This document shows positions 43,131 to 54,838 of a stretch of 64,000 nt of DNA, piece by piece. Position 1 is the first letter of the stretch. Every line of letters starts with the position of its first letter. A program made the position numbers and the translations under genes. Origin of the DNA: Chryseobacterium pennae (GTDB lineage: Bacteria; Bacteroidota; Bacteroidia; Flavobacteriales; Weeksellaceae); contig NZ_QNVT01000009.1 of assembly GCF_003385515.1 (NCBI RefSeq), positions 143,089 through 207,088 on the forward strand. Direction: 5' to 3'. A model generated the notes under the pieces. The model did no database searches. It was not told the DNA's origin and saw only the letters and a program-made list of their open reading frames with translations.

Positions 43131-46100
43131 TTAAAAACTGTATTTTGCTCCAATCTGAATCTGATACGGATTTCCGGATAGAGGAGCAAGACCGCTACCG
43201 CTCACATTCTTGGTATAGTCAAACTGCTTGGTCAAAGGATCAAACTTTTTAATCTTGTACATAGAAGTATTTCCATACGATTCATTTACGCCCCACTCTT
43301 TATTAAGAAGATTGGCTACGTTGAAGATATCTACAGAAAGTTCAAATGCACCGATTTTATCAAATTTTATTTTCTTGGCTAAACGTAAATCCCAAACACC
43401 ATAGAATCCATTCTTACCTCCGTTACGCTCTGCAATTTTACCGTTGTATGCGTCTACATAATCTTTCAATGCTTTCCCTACATTAGGATCATCCAGAATC
43501 GACTGGGCAATATTAGGGAAGATATAAGCCAGGTCATTACTATCAACAAAATCTCCATTTATATTTCCTCCTGCGGTCATAGAGAAACGTGTACCTCCAA
43601 TTCCTGAATATCTGATTCCTAACGTAAACCCTGCAATCGTAGGCGAATTACCATAAATCACGACTTTATTACGGAACTGGTTATCAGAATATGTCATTCT
43701 CAAATCTCTCGGATCCCCCTGAACCATGGTGGACAATGTTGCAGAATTTGCTACGTTTCCGTTGTATGAAGTATTATCCTTAATATCAGACCAGGTATAG
43801 CTTGCTGTGATTTCACCATCCTTCCAGTAACGGTAGCTGGTATCCACTACAAACGAAAACTGGTTAACTTTACCATCACTTACCAATTCCAATACCCTTC
43901 CGAAATTATTATTGATTCTTCCTTTTTTCCAGTCAATTTTTGATCCATCTATCGCTGTAGTAGGAACGAATACTCCTCTTCCTCCTTCATTATCCAATGT
44001 GAAGAATGGGTTAGCCATCATATTCCTGTCATAATAGTAGTAATTATTTCTTCCTAAAGCCATATATGCTGCCAGTCCTGCTCTGAATCTATCATTAAAG
44101 AAGTGAGTATAGGAGATGTTTGCTTTGTAAACAATCGGAATTTTAGCATCTTTACCAGTATAGTTAATAGTTGGGACCTGCTCATTAGCCAGCGTAGGAA
44201 CTGTACCGTAGTTATTTCTATAGCTGTTAAAATCCGGTGTCAGTCCAACCGTTGCGGGATCTACATCTACTGTAGCAAGATGTTTTCCATCAAATACCAG
44301 ATTATTGATAATCATATAATTGTTGATATCTGAGGAGAATATTCCTGCTCCGAATTTTAAGAAATCTTTATTCTGCTCATTGATATTCCATTCAAACTGG
44401 AATCTAGGCTGGATTACGAAAGATTTGATCTTATTATCCGTTCTGATTCCCATTTCATCATACAGTTTCTGATTGAATTCTGCTTTTGGATACCCTCCAT
44501 AATCTAATCTCAGACCGGCCATCAAATCCAGTCCTTTTGCAATCTTAGTCTGGAATTGTCCATAAACACCGATATTCCAGATATTGGATCTTACTGATGG
44601 ATCATCCATTAAAGGTACCTCTCTGTAAAATCTGTAAGGCTTAAGGTTCTCAAAATTATCAAGACTGCTTATTTTTTTATCCGGATCTTCTTTGAAGTGA
44701 AATCTTCCGTTTACCTCGCTTCCGTAAACAGATTTTGAAGTCGTATACATCAAATCTGCACCGAAAGTATATTTTACTTTGTCTGTGTTGTAATATAGAT
44801 TATCTACAATCTGGAATACATTATTTCTAAAGCTTTCCTGAGCGAAACGATGTCCTCCGATCTGGATATTCGTAGACCCGGCAGTTGATGCTACCCCTTC
44901 AACAATCGCTCTTGGTACAGGTCTTCCTAATTCATCATTCTGATAGCTATTCTGGAAAGTATACAGGTACTGAGCTTTCAGTTCATTAGTTAAATTAGGT
45001 TTTAAATTGGATCTTAAAGTCAATAGCAAGCTATTGTCAAGGTTTTTATCATTTCCATAAGATTCAAAAAAGTTGATATTGGTATTATCGCCCAGTCCGT
45101 TTTTATTAAGATCATATGTAAAATTGTTTCTTAACGTCAGCAAATGCTTCTCATTGATCTGCCAGTCTAAACGTAAAAATGCGGCATCAGAATTTCTCAC
45201 TTTATCAAAGCTTCCGAACTGTGGAGTGTTTCCTACTCCATATTTTGATCTTGCAATATCTAAAAACTTATTAAGTGTTTCTGTGGTAGTATTGAATCTC
45301 TTTTCATCCTCCTTGGACCTGATATCAGCAATAATCAAAGGTCTTGAATCCAGCTGATGATCCCAGGCTGCAAAGAAGTGTAATTTATTTTTGATGATCG
45401 GCCCTCCCAAAGAGAATCCGAACTGAGAAGTAGAGAAATCATTCTGTCTTTTGTTTCCTCTGATGTCATAAGGGCTGGAAAGCCAGTTGGCTCTCAGATA
45501 CTCCCAGGCACTTCCTGAAAATTTATTAGTACCGGATTTGGTTACAGCACTTACTGTTCCACCACCGCTTCTTCCTAAAGTCACATCATATTGGTTGGTC
45601 GTAATTTTAAATTCACGTACCGCTTCAATAGAGATTGAGAAAGGGGCACCACTTCGGCTGGTAGTAGCTCCTGCAGAAGTTGGGTTTTTAGCTGTCATCC
45701 CATCAATAGTAAAGTTTGTGGAAGATCCTAACTGCCCGGAAAGGTTTCCTCCTTTTCCACTTAAAGGCGACAGTTCTGTAAGATTGTTAAAGTTTCTTCC
45801 GTTCACCGGAAGTATACCAATGTTCTTAGCAGAGATTGCGGTAGCTGCTCCCAGGTTTCCGATCTTGTTTTTCAGGTTTCCGGTAATCTTTACTTCTTCA
45901 ATATGCTTCTCTCCACCAAGATCCATGTTTACGGTAACCTGATCTCCGAAGTTCACATTGTAGCCTTCTCTTTTATCATCATTTACAATCACCGTGTAAG
46001 GTCCTCCCAAAGGAATTTCTTTAAAGATATACTCTCCTTTTGAGTTCGTTTCTGTTTCCGTTCTGAACCCTGTAGATTCATTGATGATGATCACCTTCAC

Positions 46101-46226
46101 TTTTTCCTGAGCGGAACTTCCCGGCCCGGTAACTTTTCCTACGATGGAAGCCTGCGTAGTCTGTGCATACGCCATAGTTCCCCATCCTAAAAACAACAAC
46201 CCCAGTACAATCTTTACTTTTCTCAT
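43131..46226 (-). CDS. Oar-like TonB-dependent receptor
   Basis: A 1031-aa outer-membrane protein. The signal peptide ends near YAQ. A carboxypeptidase-regulatory-like domain (ASIVGKVTGPGSSAQEKVKV ... FKEIPLGGPYTV, about 27-105) precedes the plug (IGILPVNGRNFNNLTELSPL, FTIDGMTAKNPTSAG) and the long barrel ending in IQIGAKYSF. This layout is typical of Oar proteins. The ligand is unknown; it may be a T9SS or peptide-related receptor. No partner gene is adjacent. Confidence 0.9.
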   Translation of the reverse strand: MRKVKIVLGLLFLGWGTMAYAQTTQASIVGKVTGPGSSAQEKVKVIIINESTGFRTETETNSKGEYIFKEIPLGGPYTVIVNDDKREGYNVNFGDQVTVNMDLGGEKHIEEVKITGNLKNKIGNLGAATAISAKNIGILPVNGRNFNNLTELSPLSGKGGNLSGQLGSSTNFTIDGMTAKNPTSAGATTSRSGAPFSISIEAVREFKITTNQYDVTLGRSGGGTVSAVTKSGTNKFSGSAWEYLRANWLSSPYDIRGNKRQNDFSTSQFGFSLGGPIIKNKLHFFAAWDHQLDSRPLIIADIRSKEDEKRFNTTTETLNKFLDIARSKYGVGNTPQFGSFDKVRNSDAAFLRLDWQINEKHLLTLRNNFTYDLNKNGLGDNTNINFFESYGNDKNLDNSLLLTLRSNLKPNLTNELKAQYLYTFQNSYQNDELGRPVPRAIVEGVASTAGSTNIQIGGHRFAQESFRNNVFQIVDNLYYNTDKVKYTFGADLMYTTSKSVYGSEVNGRFHFKEDPDKKISSLDNFENLKPYRFYREVPLMDDPSVRSNIWNIGVYGQFQTKIAKGLDLMAGLRLDYGGYPKAEFNQKLYDEMGIRTDNKIKSFVIQPRFQFEWNINEQNKDFLKFGAGIFSSDINNYMIINNLVFDGKHLATVDVDPATVGLTPDFNSYRNNYGTVPTLANEQVPTINYTGKDAKIPIVYKANISYTHFFNDRFRAGLAAYMALGRNNYYYYDRNMMANPFFTLDNEGGRGVFVPTTAIDGSKIDWKKGRINNNFGRVLELVSDGKVNQFSFVVDTSYRYWKDGEITASYTWSDIKDNTSYNGNVANSATLSTMVQGDPRDLRMTYSDNQFRNKVVIYGNSPTIAGFTLGIRYSGIGGTRFSMTAGGNINGDFVDSNDLAYIFPNIAQSILDDPNVGKALKDYVDAYNGKIAERNGGKNGFYGVWDLRLAKKIKFDKIGAFELSVDIFNVANLLNKEWGVNESYGNTSMYKIKKFDPLTKQFDYTKNVSGSGLAPLSGNPYQIQIGAKYSF

Positions 46227-46244
46227 GTCTTTAAATTAGATGTG

Positions 46245-46252
46245 CAAAGGTA
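46245..46252 (-). promoter_or_regulatory. -7 promoter element of the Oar-like receptor gene
   Basis: TACCTTTG on the minus strand, 19 nt before the start. Confidence 0.5.
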
Positions 46253-46427
46253 TTTTTACTTTAAGAGGCTTCTGTTTAAGGGAGCTTTAACATTCTTTTA
46301 ATTAAATTGAAACGAAATGTTAAATTACTTTAAACATTTGCTTTATTTTCTAGAGAGTCAGTTGATTGAAGCATGTTACAGATTATTAATTTTTCTGTAC
46401 TATTTAATTCTCTTATTTTTTAAATGA

Positions 46428-48473
<2,046 letters not shown>

Positions 48474-48496
48474 TAAAATTCAAATAATTATTAAAT

Positions 48497-48532
48497 AAAC
48501 CATTAAGATATTTACTTAATGGTTTATTTTTG
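48497..48532 (+). terminator. ligA terminator overlapping the next promoter
   Basis: AAACCATTAA (48497-48506) pairs perfectly with TTAATGGTTT (48516-48525), followed by a T run. TATTTTTG at 48525-48532 in that same run matches the -7 consensus for the gene at 48562, so the two signals share bases. Confidence 0.7.
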
Positions 48533-48561
48533 CTCCATACTAAACTTAAGCAAACTAATAC

Positions 48562-51123
48562 ATGAAAAAACTCTACCTGATTATCTTTATGATGGTCGTT
48601 TCCACATTTCAGGCTCAGACGCTGAATGTCGATACCTATTTGAAAACAAAATTGTTTACTTACGGAGCAACAAGTGATTCTAACGGAAACTTTATTACTC
48701 TGGATACAAATAATGATGGACAGATTCAACTATCGGAAGCTTCGCTGGTTTATAAAATAAATCTATCTGATCTTTCAAATGCTATTACAAGTTTATCAGT
48801 ACTTACTGAATTTCCAAATTTAACTGAGCTAAAACTAACAAATCCTGATATATCCTCTAATCTGGTTTTCAGTAATTATACCAAGCTTCAAAAATTAATT
48901 TTTTTAGGCGGAGAAGTAGGTAACGTAACGATTGAAAACTGCAATGCTCTAAATATTGCACAACTTGGTAGCTGGGGAAACGTTATAAATATTCAGAATA
49001 ATTCGGTACAAGAAATTTCTGTTTCCAACATTAATGGGTTTAATATTTCCGGACTTCCTAATCTTAAGAAATTATCATTGGAGAATTCAACGATGACTTC
49101 TTTAAATTTAAGTAATCTCCCTGCGCTGGAAGAAGTAAATGTTAATCAAAACCAATTTCTAACAAGTATTAATTTTGCCGGAGATACAGCTTTGCAAAAA
49201 CTAGAATTATTTCGTAATAAACTAAGCAGTCTTTCGATTCCTAATCCTTCTTTAGTAAACTATTTAAGTATAAGCTCCAATCTTTTCCAGACTTTTGATG
49301 TAACTCCTTATACTGGATTGAGAATGTTTCTTGCTCACGAAAACCAAATCACAAGTTTAGACTTTAGTTCAAGCCCTCTGATTGGAATGCTTTATATTTA
49401 CAATAATCAACTTACTACATTAACACTTAATAATAATCCAATTTTAGGTTATTTGTATGCCAATAATAATCATATAACTCATATTGCATTTGATCAGGCA
49501 AGAGGCTTAAAAGGTATTCACGTATTGAATAATTCGCTTACGAATATTGATTTATCAAAGCAGACTATTCTGGATATTGCTGAGCTTGATAATAATCTTA
49601 ATTTACAGACTTTAAATCTTAAAAACGGAAAGCATAATTATCTTGGCATTGGCTTTTCAAATACACCACAACTGCAATATGTATGCACTGACCCTATAGA
49701 AACTAACTATATAATATCGCAATTAGCATACTATAATCAACCCAATACTGTTGCAAATTCTTATTGTTCTTTCACACCAGGAGGTTCTTCTTATTTTGTC
49801 CTTCAGGGTAAAACAAGATATGACATGAACACAAATGGATGCGACATTAATGACATGATAAAACCTTTTCAAAAATTCAATATTTTAGGGCAAAACATGG
49901 CCATTTCAGATGCGTTCGGATCTTATTCTTTCCCACTGATATACGGAACTAACACGATCACCCCGATGTTGGAAAATCCTTCCTATTTTAACATTACGCC
50001 ACCTTCATTCACTACCAATTTTCCAACACAGCCAAGTCCTTATACGCAGAACTTTTGTTTAACGGCCAATGGTACACATAATGATCTGGAAGTTGTGATT
50101 ATTCCTATACAGGCAGCCATTTCAGGATTTGATGCTCAATATAAAATCATTTATAAAAACAAGGGAACAGGAACACAATCCGGAAATATAGCTTTTAATT
50201 TTGATCATAGCCGAATGACTTACCAGACTGCTACAACAGCGCCTGCATCTCAGTCCATGGGAGTACTCAACTGGAATTTCACCAATCTTCTTCCTTTTCA
50301 AACAGAGGAAATCACAGTTACTGTAAAATTAAACACTCCAACACAGAACCCACCTCTCAATAGTGGTGATATTCTTCATTATACAGCACAAATCAACGGA
50401 GCAACAGATGAAACACCAACTGACAACAATTTCACCCTAAACCAAACCGTTGGAAATTCTTTTGATCCAAACGATAAAACCTGTCTTGAAGGAACTTCTA
50501 TTGCAAAAACTCAGGTTGGAGATTATGTTCATTACTTAATCCGATTTGAAAATACCGGAACAGCCAATGCCAGAAATATTGTAGTAATGGATGAAATTGA
50601 TGCATCAAAATTTGATCTGTCTTCTGTAGTTGCACTCAATGGAAGCCATAATTTTATAACAGAAATCAAATCCCCGAATATTTTGGAATTTATTTTTGAA
50701 AACATTCAACTTCCATTTGATAATGATCATAATGATGGATATGTTGCCTTTAAAATAAAGACAAAATCCACCTTGAATACTGGAGATTCTTTCAGCAATA
50801 CAGCTAAAATCTATTTTGATTACAATGCTCCTATTGTTACCAATACCTATACAACAACTATTGCAGGTACACTGGCTACTTCGGAGATCCAAAATGATAA
50901 AAATGGAATGAGTATTTATCCTAACCCAGTAAAAGACATCCTATATATCAGATCTCCAAATGAAGTAAGCAAAGTGGAAATCTACGACCTGGCAGGAAGA
51001 ATAATTAATTCTATAGGAACGAAAGGAAATTCTGTAAATGTTTCGGATCTGTCTAAAGGAAATTATCTGATTAAGCTATTCTTAAAAGATAAAGTTTCTG
51101 TTCAGAAATTCATTAAAGATTAA
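48562..51123 (+). CDS. T9SS-secreted leucine-rich-repeat protein
   Basis: An 853-aa secreted protein. After a signal peptide (MKKLYLIIFMMVVSTFQAQ) come leucine-rich repeats (about residues 60-370; for example LKKLSLENSTMTSLNLSNLP). Next is a beta-sandwich stretch with a conserved-repeat module (VHYLIRFENTGTANARNIVV and YFDYNAPIVTNTY, about 640-760). The C-terminal type IX secretion sorting domain is SIYPNPVKDILYIRS to QKFIKD (about 780-853). It is exported and probably fixed to the cell surface, perhaps for adhesion. Confidence 0.88.
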   Translation: MKKLYLIIFMMVVSTFQAQTLNVDTYLKTKLFTYGATSDSNGNFITLDTNNDGQIQLSEASLVYKINLSDLSNAITSLSVLTEFPNLTELKLTNPDISSNLVFSNYTKLQKLIFLGGEVGNVTIENCNALNIAQLGSWGNVINIQNNSVQEISVSNINGFNISGLPNLKKLSLENSTMTSLNLSNLPALEEVNVNQNQFLTSINFAGDTALQKLELFRNKLSSLSIPNPSLVNYLSISSNLFQTFDVTPYTGLRMFLAHENQITSLDFSSSPLIGMLYIYNNQLTTLTLNNNPILGYLYANNNHITHIAFDQARGLKGIHVLNNSLTNIDLSKQTILDIAELDNNLNLQTLNLKNGKHNYLGIGFSNTPQLQYVCTDPIETNYIISQLAYYNQPNTVANSYCSFTPGGSSYFVLQGKTRYDMNTNGCDINDMIKPFQKFNILGQNMAISDAFGSYSFPLIYGTNTITPMLENPSYFNITPPSFTTNFPTQPSPYTQNFCLTANGTHNDLEVVIIPIQAAISGFDAQYKIIYKNKGTGTQSGNIAFNFDHSRMTYQTATTAPASQSMGVLNWNFTNLLPFQTEEITVTVKLNTPTQNPPLNSGDILHYTAQINGATDETPTDNNFTLNQTVGNSFDPNDKTCLEGTSIAKTQVGDYVHYLIRFENTGTANARNIVVMDEIDASKFDLSSVVALNGSHNFITEIKSPNILEFIFENIQLPFDNDHNDGYVAFKIKTKSTLNTGDSFSNTAKIYFDYNAPIVTNTYTTTIAGTLATSEIQNDKNGMSIYPNPVKDILYIRSPNEVSKVEIYDLAGRIINSIGTKGNSVNVSDLSKGNYLIKLFLKDKVSVQKFIKD

Positions 51124-51146
51124 ACTTATAAAAACTACTCTATAAT

Positions 51147-51180
51147 AAAAGGCTGCAAATAATTTCTGCAGCCTTTTATA
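51147..51180 (+). terminator. terminator after the T9SS protein gene
   Basis: GGCTGCA (51151-51157) pairs with TGCAGCC (51167-51173), flanked by A and T runs, so it may work in both directions. Confidence 0.85.
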
Positions 51181-51254
51181 TTTTAGTAATGTCTAATCCA
51201 TAATTCATACAAAATAAAAATTATTAAGGGAATGGAAACTCCTATTTATGATCT

Positions 51255-51968
51255 CTATTTAAGGTTTTCACAGTTCTTTTCGACAGTAAATAATACATTT
51301 GAAACAGTCTCTGCAAATTCTACATCTTTATTTTCAAAATAAAAAAAGCCTTCTTCTAGATTGGTTTTATTTTTCACAATCCAGGAGTTGATTTTTTTAA
51401 TATCTTCACTTTTGAAATCCTTAAAAATTTTACCATCGTAAATCAGATCAGAATAATAATTATCAATACAATCAACAAGAATTTTAAACCCGTTTTCCCG
51501 GATATTTGTATTCCAACACTCAAGTATCTTATCAAGATCTCCGCTTATCTTATAAATACCGGTGAAGGTTTCATGATCAAAATAAGATTGGGTTGCAATG
51601 CGATACTGCCACCATTGCCAAATAAAAGCTTCAACGGCTGCTCTTTCATCTTCCGGCCACATTTTAAAGTTTCCATATTCTAATTTACGTAAAAGTAAGT
51701 CTGTATCAACCTTAGAGCTTCCTCTAGCACAAATATCAAATAGTCTGGGAAGAAAATGTTTAAAATCTTCAATATTACCCCAGGTTGTCAAAGCTTTAAA
51801 CGCATACCTTGAAAGATCATTTTCTTCTAAATCTCTCAAAGGCATAATATGAAGTTTTTCTTTGTCTGTTTCAGAAACACAGCATGGGCATCCGTTTATC
51901 TTTTCTACAAGAGGATAAACGGAGAAAGTTTCATAAAGATGTTCTACAGATAATTCTAATGCATTCAT
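51255..51968 (-). CDS. hypothetical protein with CPCC motif
   Basis: A 237-aa soluble, largely helical protein. Near the N-terminus NGCPCCVSETDKEKL (about residues 25-39) may bind a metal. AVEAFIWQWWQYRIATQSYF lies in the middle. I do not recognise a named family. It lies 3 nt after the secreted protein gene at 51972 and is probably co-transcribed with it. Confidence 0.65.
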   Translation of the reverse strand: MNALELSVEHLYETFSVYPLVEKINGCPCCVSETDKEKLHIMPLRDLEENDLSRYAFKALTTWGNIEDFKHFLPRLFDICARGSSKVDTDLLLRKLEYGNFKMWPEDERAAVEAFIWQWWQYRIATQSYFDHETFTGIYKISGDLDKILECWNTNIRENGFKILVDCIDNYYSDLIYDGKIFKDFKSEDIKKINSWIVKNKTNLEEGFFYFENKDVEFAETVSNVLFTVEKNCENLK

Positions 51969-51971
51969 ATA

Positions 51972-52421
51972 TTATTTGAAAACAATGATTGTGTATGGAT
52001 TTGTTTCACCTGCTTTCGGCAAGATCAACCTTATATGTTCTTTCTTATTATAATAATCAACATAAGGTTCTCTGGTAATGATTTTCCCTTTTCCGGTTTC
52101 TTTATATCCTGCTTCTTTTATAATTTTGAGATACTGTTCGTATTCTTTTTTACTTTTAAATTCAAACTCAATCCTGTCCTCAGATTTGTCCTCGTATTCA
52201 AACTTTCCAATTTTAGATTGGTAATCAGCTGATTCATATTCAGCCAACACAAATCCTAGGCCTTCTGTTTTGTCATAAAATTTATAATTAAGACTTTTCA
52301 TTTCTTTTTTAAAATCAGCCATTCCCAATTTGTTGAATGCAGCAAATTGTTCTAAAGTAAAAGTTTGAGCAGAAAGGGTTATACAGAATAATATAGCTAA
52401 TAAACTTACAATTTTTTTCAT
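51972..52421 (-). CDS. secreted hypothetical protein
   Basis: A 149-aa protein with a signal peptide (MKKIVSLLAILFCITLSAQ). The mature part is rich in lysine, glutamate and aromatic residues, with no known domain. A -7 box (52438-52445) lies 16 nt before the start. It heads a two-gene unit with 51255-51968. Confidence 0.65.
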   Translation of the reverse strand: MKKIVSLLAILFCITLSAQTFTLEQFAAFNKLGMADFKKEMKSLNYKFYDKTEGLGFVLAEYESADYQSKIGKFEYEDKSEDRIEFEFKSKKEYEQYLKIIKEAGYKETGKGKIITREPYVDYYNKKEHIRLILPKAGETNPYTIIVFK

Positions 52422-52437
52422 TCTGTTAATTTGCTCA

Positions 52438-52445
52438 CAAATATA
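52438..52445 (-). promoter_or_regulatory. -7 promoter element of the 51972-52421 gene
   Basis: TATATTTG on the minus strand, 16 nt before the start. Confidence 0.5.
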
Positions 52446-52461
52446 AAATAATAATCTTTGT

Positions 52462-52989
52462 TTAAAATTTGTTTTCCATATCCAGCAAGCTATAAGGTCT
52501 GATTCTACTATTCAAAAGCTCCAGCAAAACCTTTGCTTTCACATTTGAAATATCGGTCTGAATACTGTACCGGATGCCTTTTAGCTGGGGAAATACTGTG
52601 GTAGACACCTTGTCTAGGACATTAGGATTTTTTTTGGGCTGATTCATAATCACACAGATATAGGATGAAGTCTTAATTCCACAATGCCGCATATCTACTA
52701 TAAAAAACAAAATCACTTCGTCAAAACGAATGAATGTGGGCTTTCTTAATACGTTATAAACAATGATCTGCTTATCAGTTACTGTCAGTAGTGGCTCTGT
52801 TCGTACCAGCAGCAGTATAGAATAGAGTATTCCAAATGAAAAAAGCGTAATTCCAAGGGAAAGAATTCCTATTATAAAAATATTTTCATCCTTGAAATCT
52901 ATATAAGACAAACCAAAAGTAAAAACACATGAAATGATAAGCAGTATCAGACTTTTAATCTTGCTGGAATAAAAATGACGCTCTTTCAT
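52462..52989 (-). CDS. STM3941-like membrane protein
   Basis: A 175-aa protein with two N-terminal membrane helices (about residues 10-30 and 35-60). A PH-like soluble domain follows (LTVTDKQIIVYNVLRKPTFI to ICVIMNQPKK). The layout fits the STM3941 family, of unknown function. It lies just downstream of the Kdp locus on the same strand but is separated by 44 nt from the kinase gene. Confidence 0.6.
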   Translation of the reverse strand: MKERHFYSSKIKSLILLIISCVFTFGLSYIDFKDENIFIIGILSLGITLFSFGILYSILLLVRTEPLLTVTDKQIIVYNVLRKPTFIRFDEVILFFIVDMRHCGIKTSSYICVIMNQPKKNPNVLDKVSTTVFPQLKGIRYSIQTDISNVKAKVLLELLNSRIRPYSLLDMENKF

Positions 52990-53033
52990 ATGTTCTTTGG
53001 TCTCAATTTGATAGGACTCAAAGATATAAAACT

Positions 53034-54749
53034 TTAAGCAACAGGAAGTCTGAAGTAAAATGTACTGCCATTATTTGGCGAACTGTTTACCCCAATTTCT
53101 CCATTTTGCTTCTCTATAAAGTTTTTAGAAATGGCTAACCCAAGACCTGTTCCATTCTGATGTTCTCCAGGAACCTGAAAATATCGGTCAAAGATCTGAC
53201 GGTGGTATTTTTCATCTATCCCACTTCCTGTATCAATGATATTAAACTGGATAAAGTCTTCTACTCTTTCCACAAAGATTTTAATTTCTTCATCCTGAAA
53301 GGAATGTTTCACCGCATTGGTCAGGAAATTATTTATCACCCAAACGGTTTTGTCAAAATCAGCCGTCACAGAATCTGTATCCTCCAACTGATATTCTGTC
53401 TGGATTGAAATATTTTTCTGCTCTGCCAGTTTTTCAACATTTTTCACGGCAGCCTGTACAATTTCCTTAGGTGAACATTTCTCAACAGTTAACCGGATAT
53501 TTCCGGATTCCACTTGCGAAAGATTAAGGAGTTCCCCGGTAATATCCAGCAAACGCTGGCCATCTTCGTTAATACTTTTCAATAATTCCTGCTGCTGTTC
53601 ATTCAGCTCTCCGAATTTTTGGTTTCCGAGCAGCTGCACACCCATTTTTATAGCAGAAATTGGAGTTTTCAACTCATGAGAAATCGTTGCAATGAAATTG
53701 GTTTTGGCAAAATCCAGTTCTTTGAAAGGGGTAATATTTCGCAGTAAAATTACCTTTCCAATATATTTTTTCTCCTTCTCCCCTGTTTTCACAATATTGA
53801 TGGGAACAATATCCTGTTCAAAATAATTCTCTTTATTTTCCCGGACAATCTTAATCGGTTCTTTTACCGGATGATCAATATTTTTAAGCAGTTCCCTCAT
53901 CAAATCATTATTAACAGCAACTTCATGGGCAGTTTTTCCTATAATATCTTCTTTGCGGAGATTGGTAATTTTTAAAGCTTCATCATTAATCATATAGATA
54001 AAGTGATTTTCATCCAGCCCGATTACTGCATCATGCATATTATTTACCAGGGTTTCGATCCTTTTCTTCTCCATCAGTTGCTTGGAAAGATTACTGCTTT
54101 CGTATTCCTGAAGCTTTTCTGCCATCACGTTGAAAGAATCTGCAAGACTGTTAAATTCTTCACTTCCTTTAAAATGTACTCTTTCATTATAATTTTTATC
54201 TGCAATCTGTCTGATACTGAAGGTCAGCTGATTGATGGGTTCTGCAATGGTTTGCGGCAGGTTGAACAGTAAAATAAAAGCAATCAGAAAGCAAACCGTT
54301 CCCAGGCTGACAATCCAGAAAGTGGCATTTCCAGCTGTAATAATGGCGATATCACTTTTTCGTTCAATCCCTTTCATATTTAAAGACATGATTCTGGCCA
54401 GATCTTCACGGATTAACTTCTCTTTATTGGTTGTAGGTTCTTTTAAATAACTCTTAAAATGCAGATTCAGATTTTGAGTAGCTTCCTTTTCCCCAAATTC
54501 TGTAAGGTTTTTTTCCTGCAGCTTATTATTTTTTTGAAAATCTGCAATGGCCACTACACTGTCTGTACTGATATGATCCAATGCCAGAAGCATATTTTTA
54601 GAGAATTCAAGGCTGTTGTAATTGGCTGTAAGAATCTTTTCTGTATCAGATTTAAGCTTATTGATATATACTGAGCCTATGACTGAAAGCAGAACAATCA
54701 GTAAAAATAAAAGGCCAACGCCTAAGGTAAGTTTTGTTTTAAGTTTCAT
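53034..54749 (-). CDS. sensor histidine kinase of the Kdp locus (HAMP-PAS-HisKA-HATPase)
   Basis: A 571-aa membrane kinase. Two membrane helices (about 7-28 and 140-160) enclose a periplasmic region. HAMP (about 163-220) and PAS (about 228-340) precede the HisKA site FIATISHELKTPISA (His about residue 355). The HATPase has the N box NNFLTNAVKHS, G1 DTGSGI and G2 GTGLGLAI, so it should be active. It is the last gene of the Kdp cluster, behind a KdpD that lacks its own kinase half. It probably supplies the kinase activity and signals to the response regulator at 62067-63392 (inference). Confidence 0.88.
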   Translation of the reverse strand: MKLKTKLTLGVGLLFLLIVLLSVIGSVYINKLKSDTEKILTANYNSLEFSKNMLLALDHISTDSVVAIADFQKNNKLQEKNLTEFGEKEATQNLNLHFKSYLKEPTTNKEKLIREDLARIMSLNMKGIERKSDIAIITAGNATFWIVSLGTVCFLIAFILLFNLPQTIAEPINQLTFSIRQIADKNYNERVHFKGSEEFNSLADSFNVMAEKLQEYESSNLSKQLMEKKRIETLVNNMHDAVIGLDENHFIYMINDEALKITNLRKEDIIGKTAHEVAVNNDLMRELLKNIDHPVKEPIKIVRENKENYFEQDIVPINIVKTGEKEKKYIGKVILLRNITPFKELDFAKTNFIATISHELKTPISAIKMGVQLLGNQKFGELNEQQQELLKSINEDGQRLLDITGELLNLSQVESGNIRLTVEKCSPKEIVQAAVKNVEKLAEQKNISIQTEYQLEDTDSVTADFDKTVWVINNFLTNAVKHSFQDEEIKIFVERVEDFIQFNIIDTGSGIDEKYHRQIFDRYFQVPGEHQNGTGLGLAISKNFIEKQNGEIGVNSSPNNGSTFYFRLPVA

Positions 54750-54838
54750 ATGAAGACTTATTGTTTTTTAAAAGACATATGCAATCGCGTCATCTTTATC
54801 GGTGTTTGAGTTTCCAAATCATTGCGATTTCATTACTT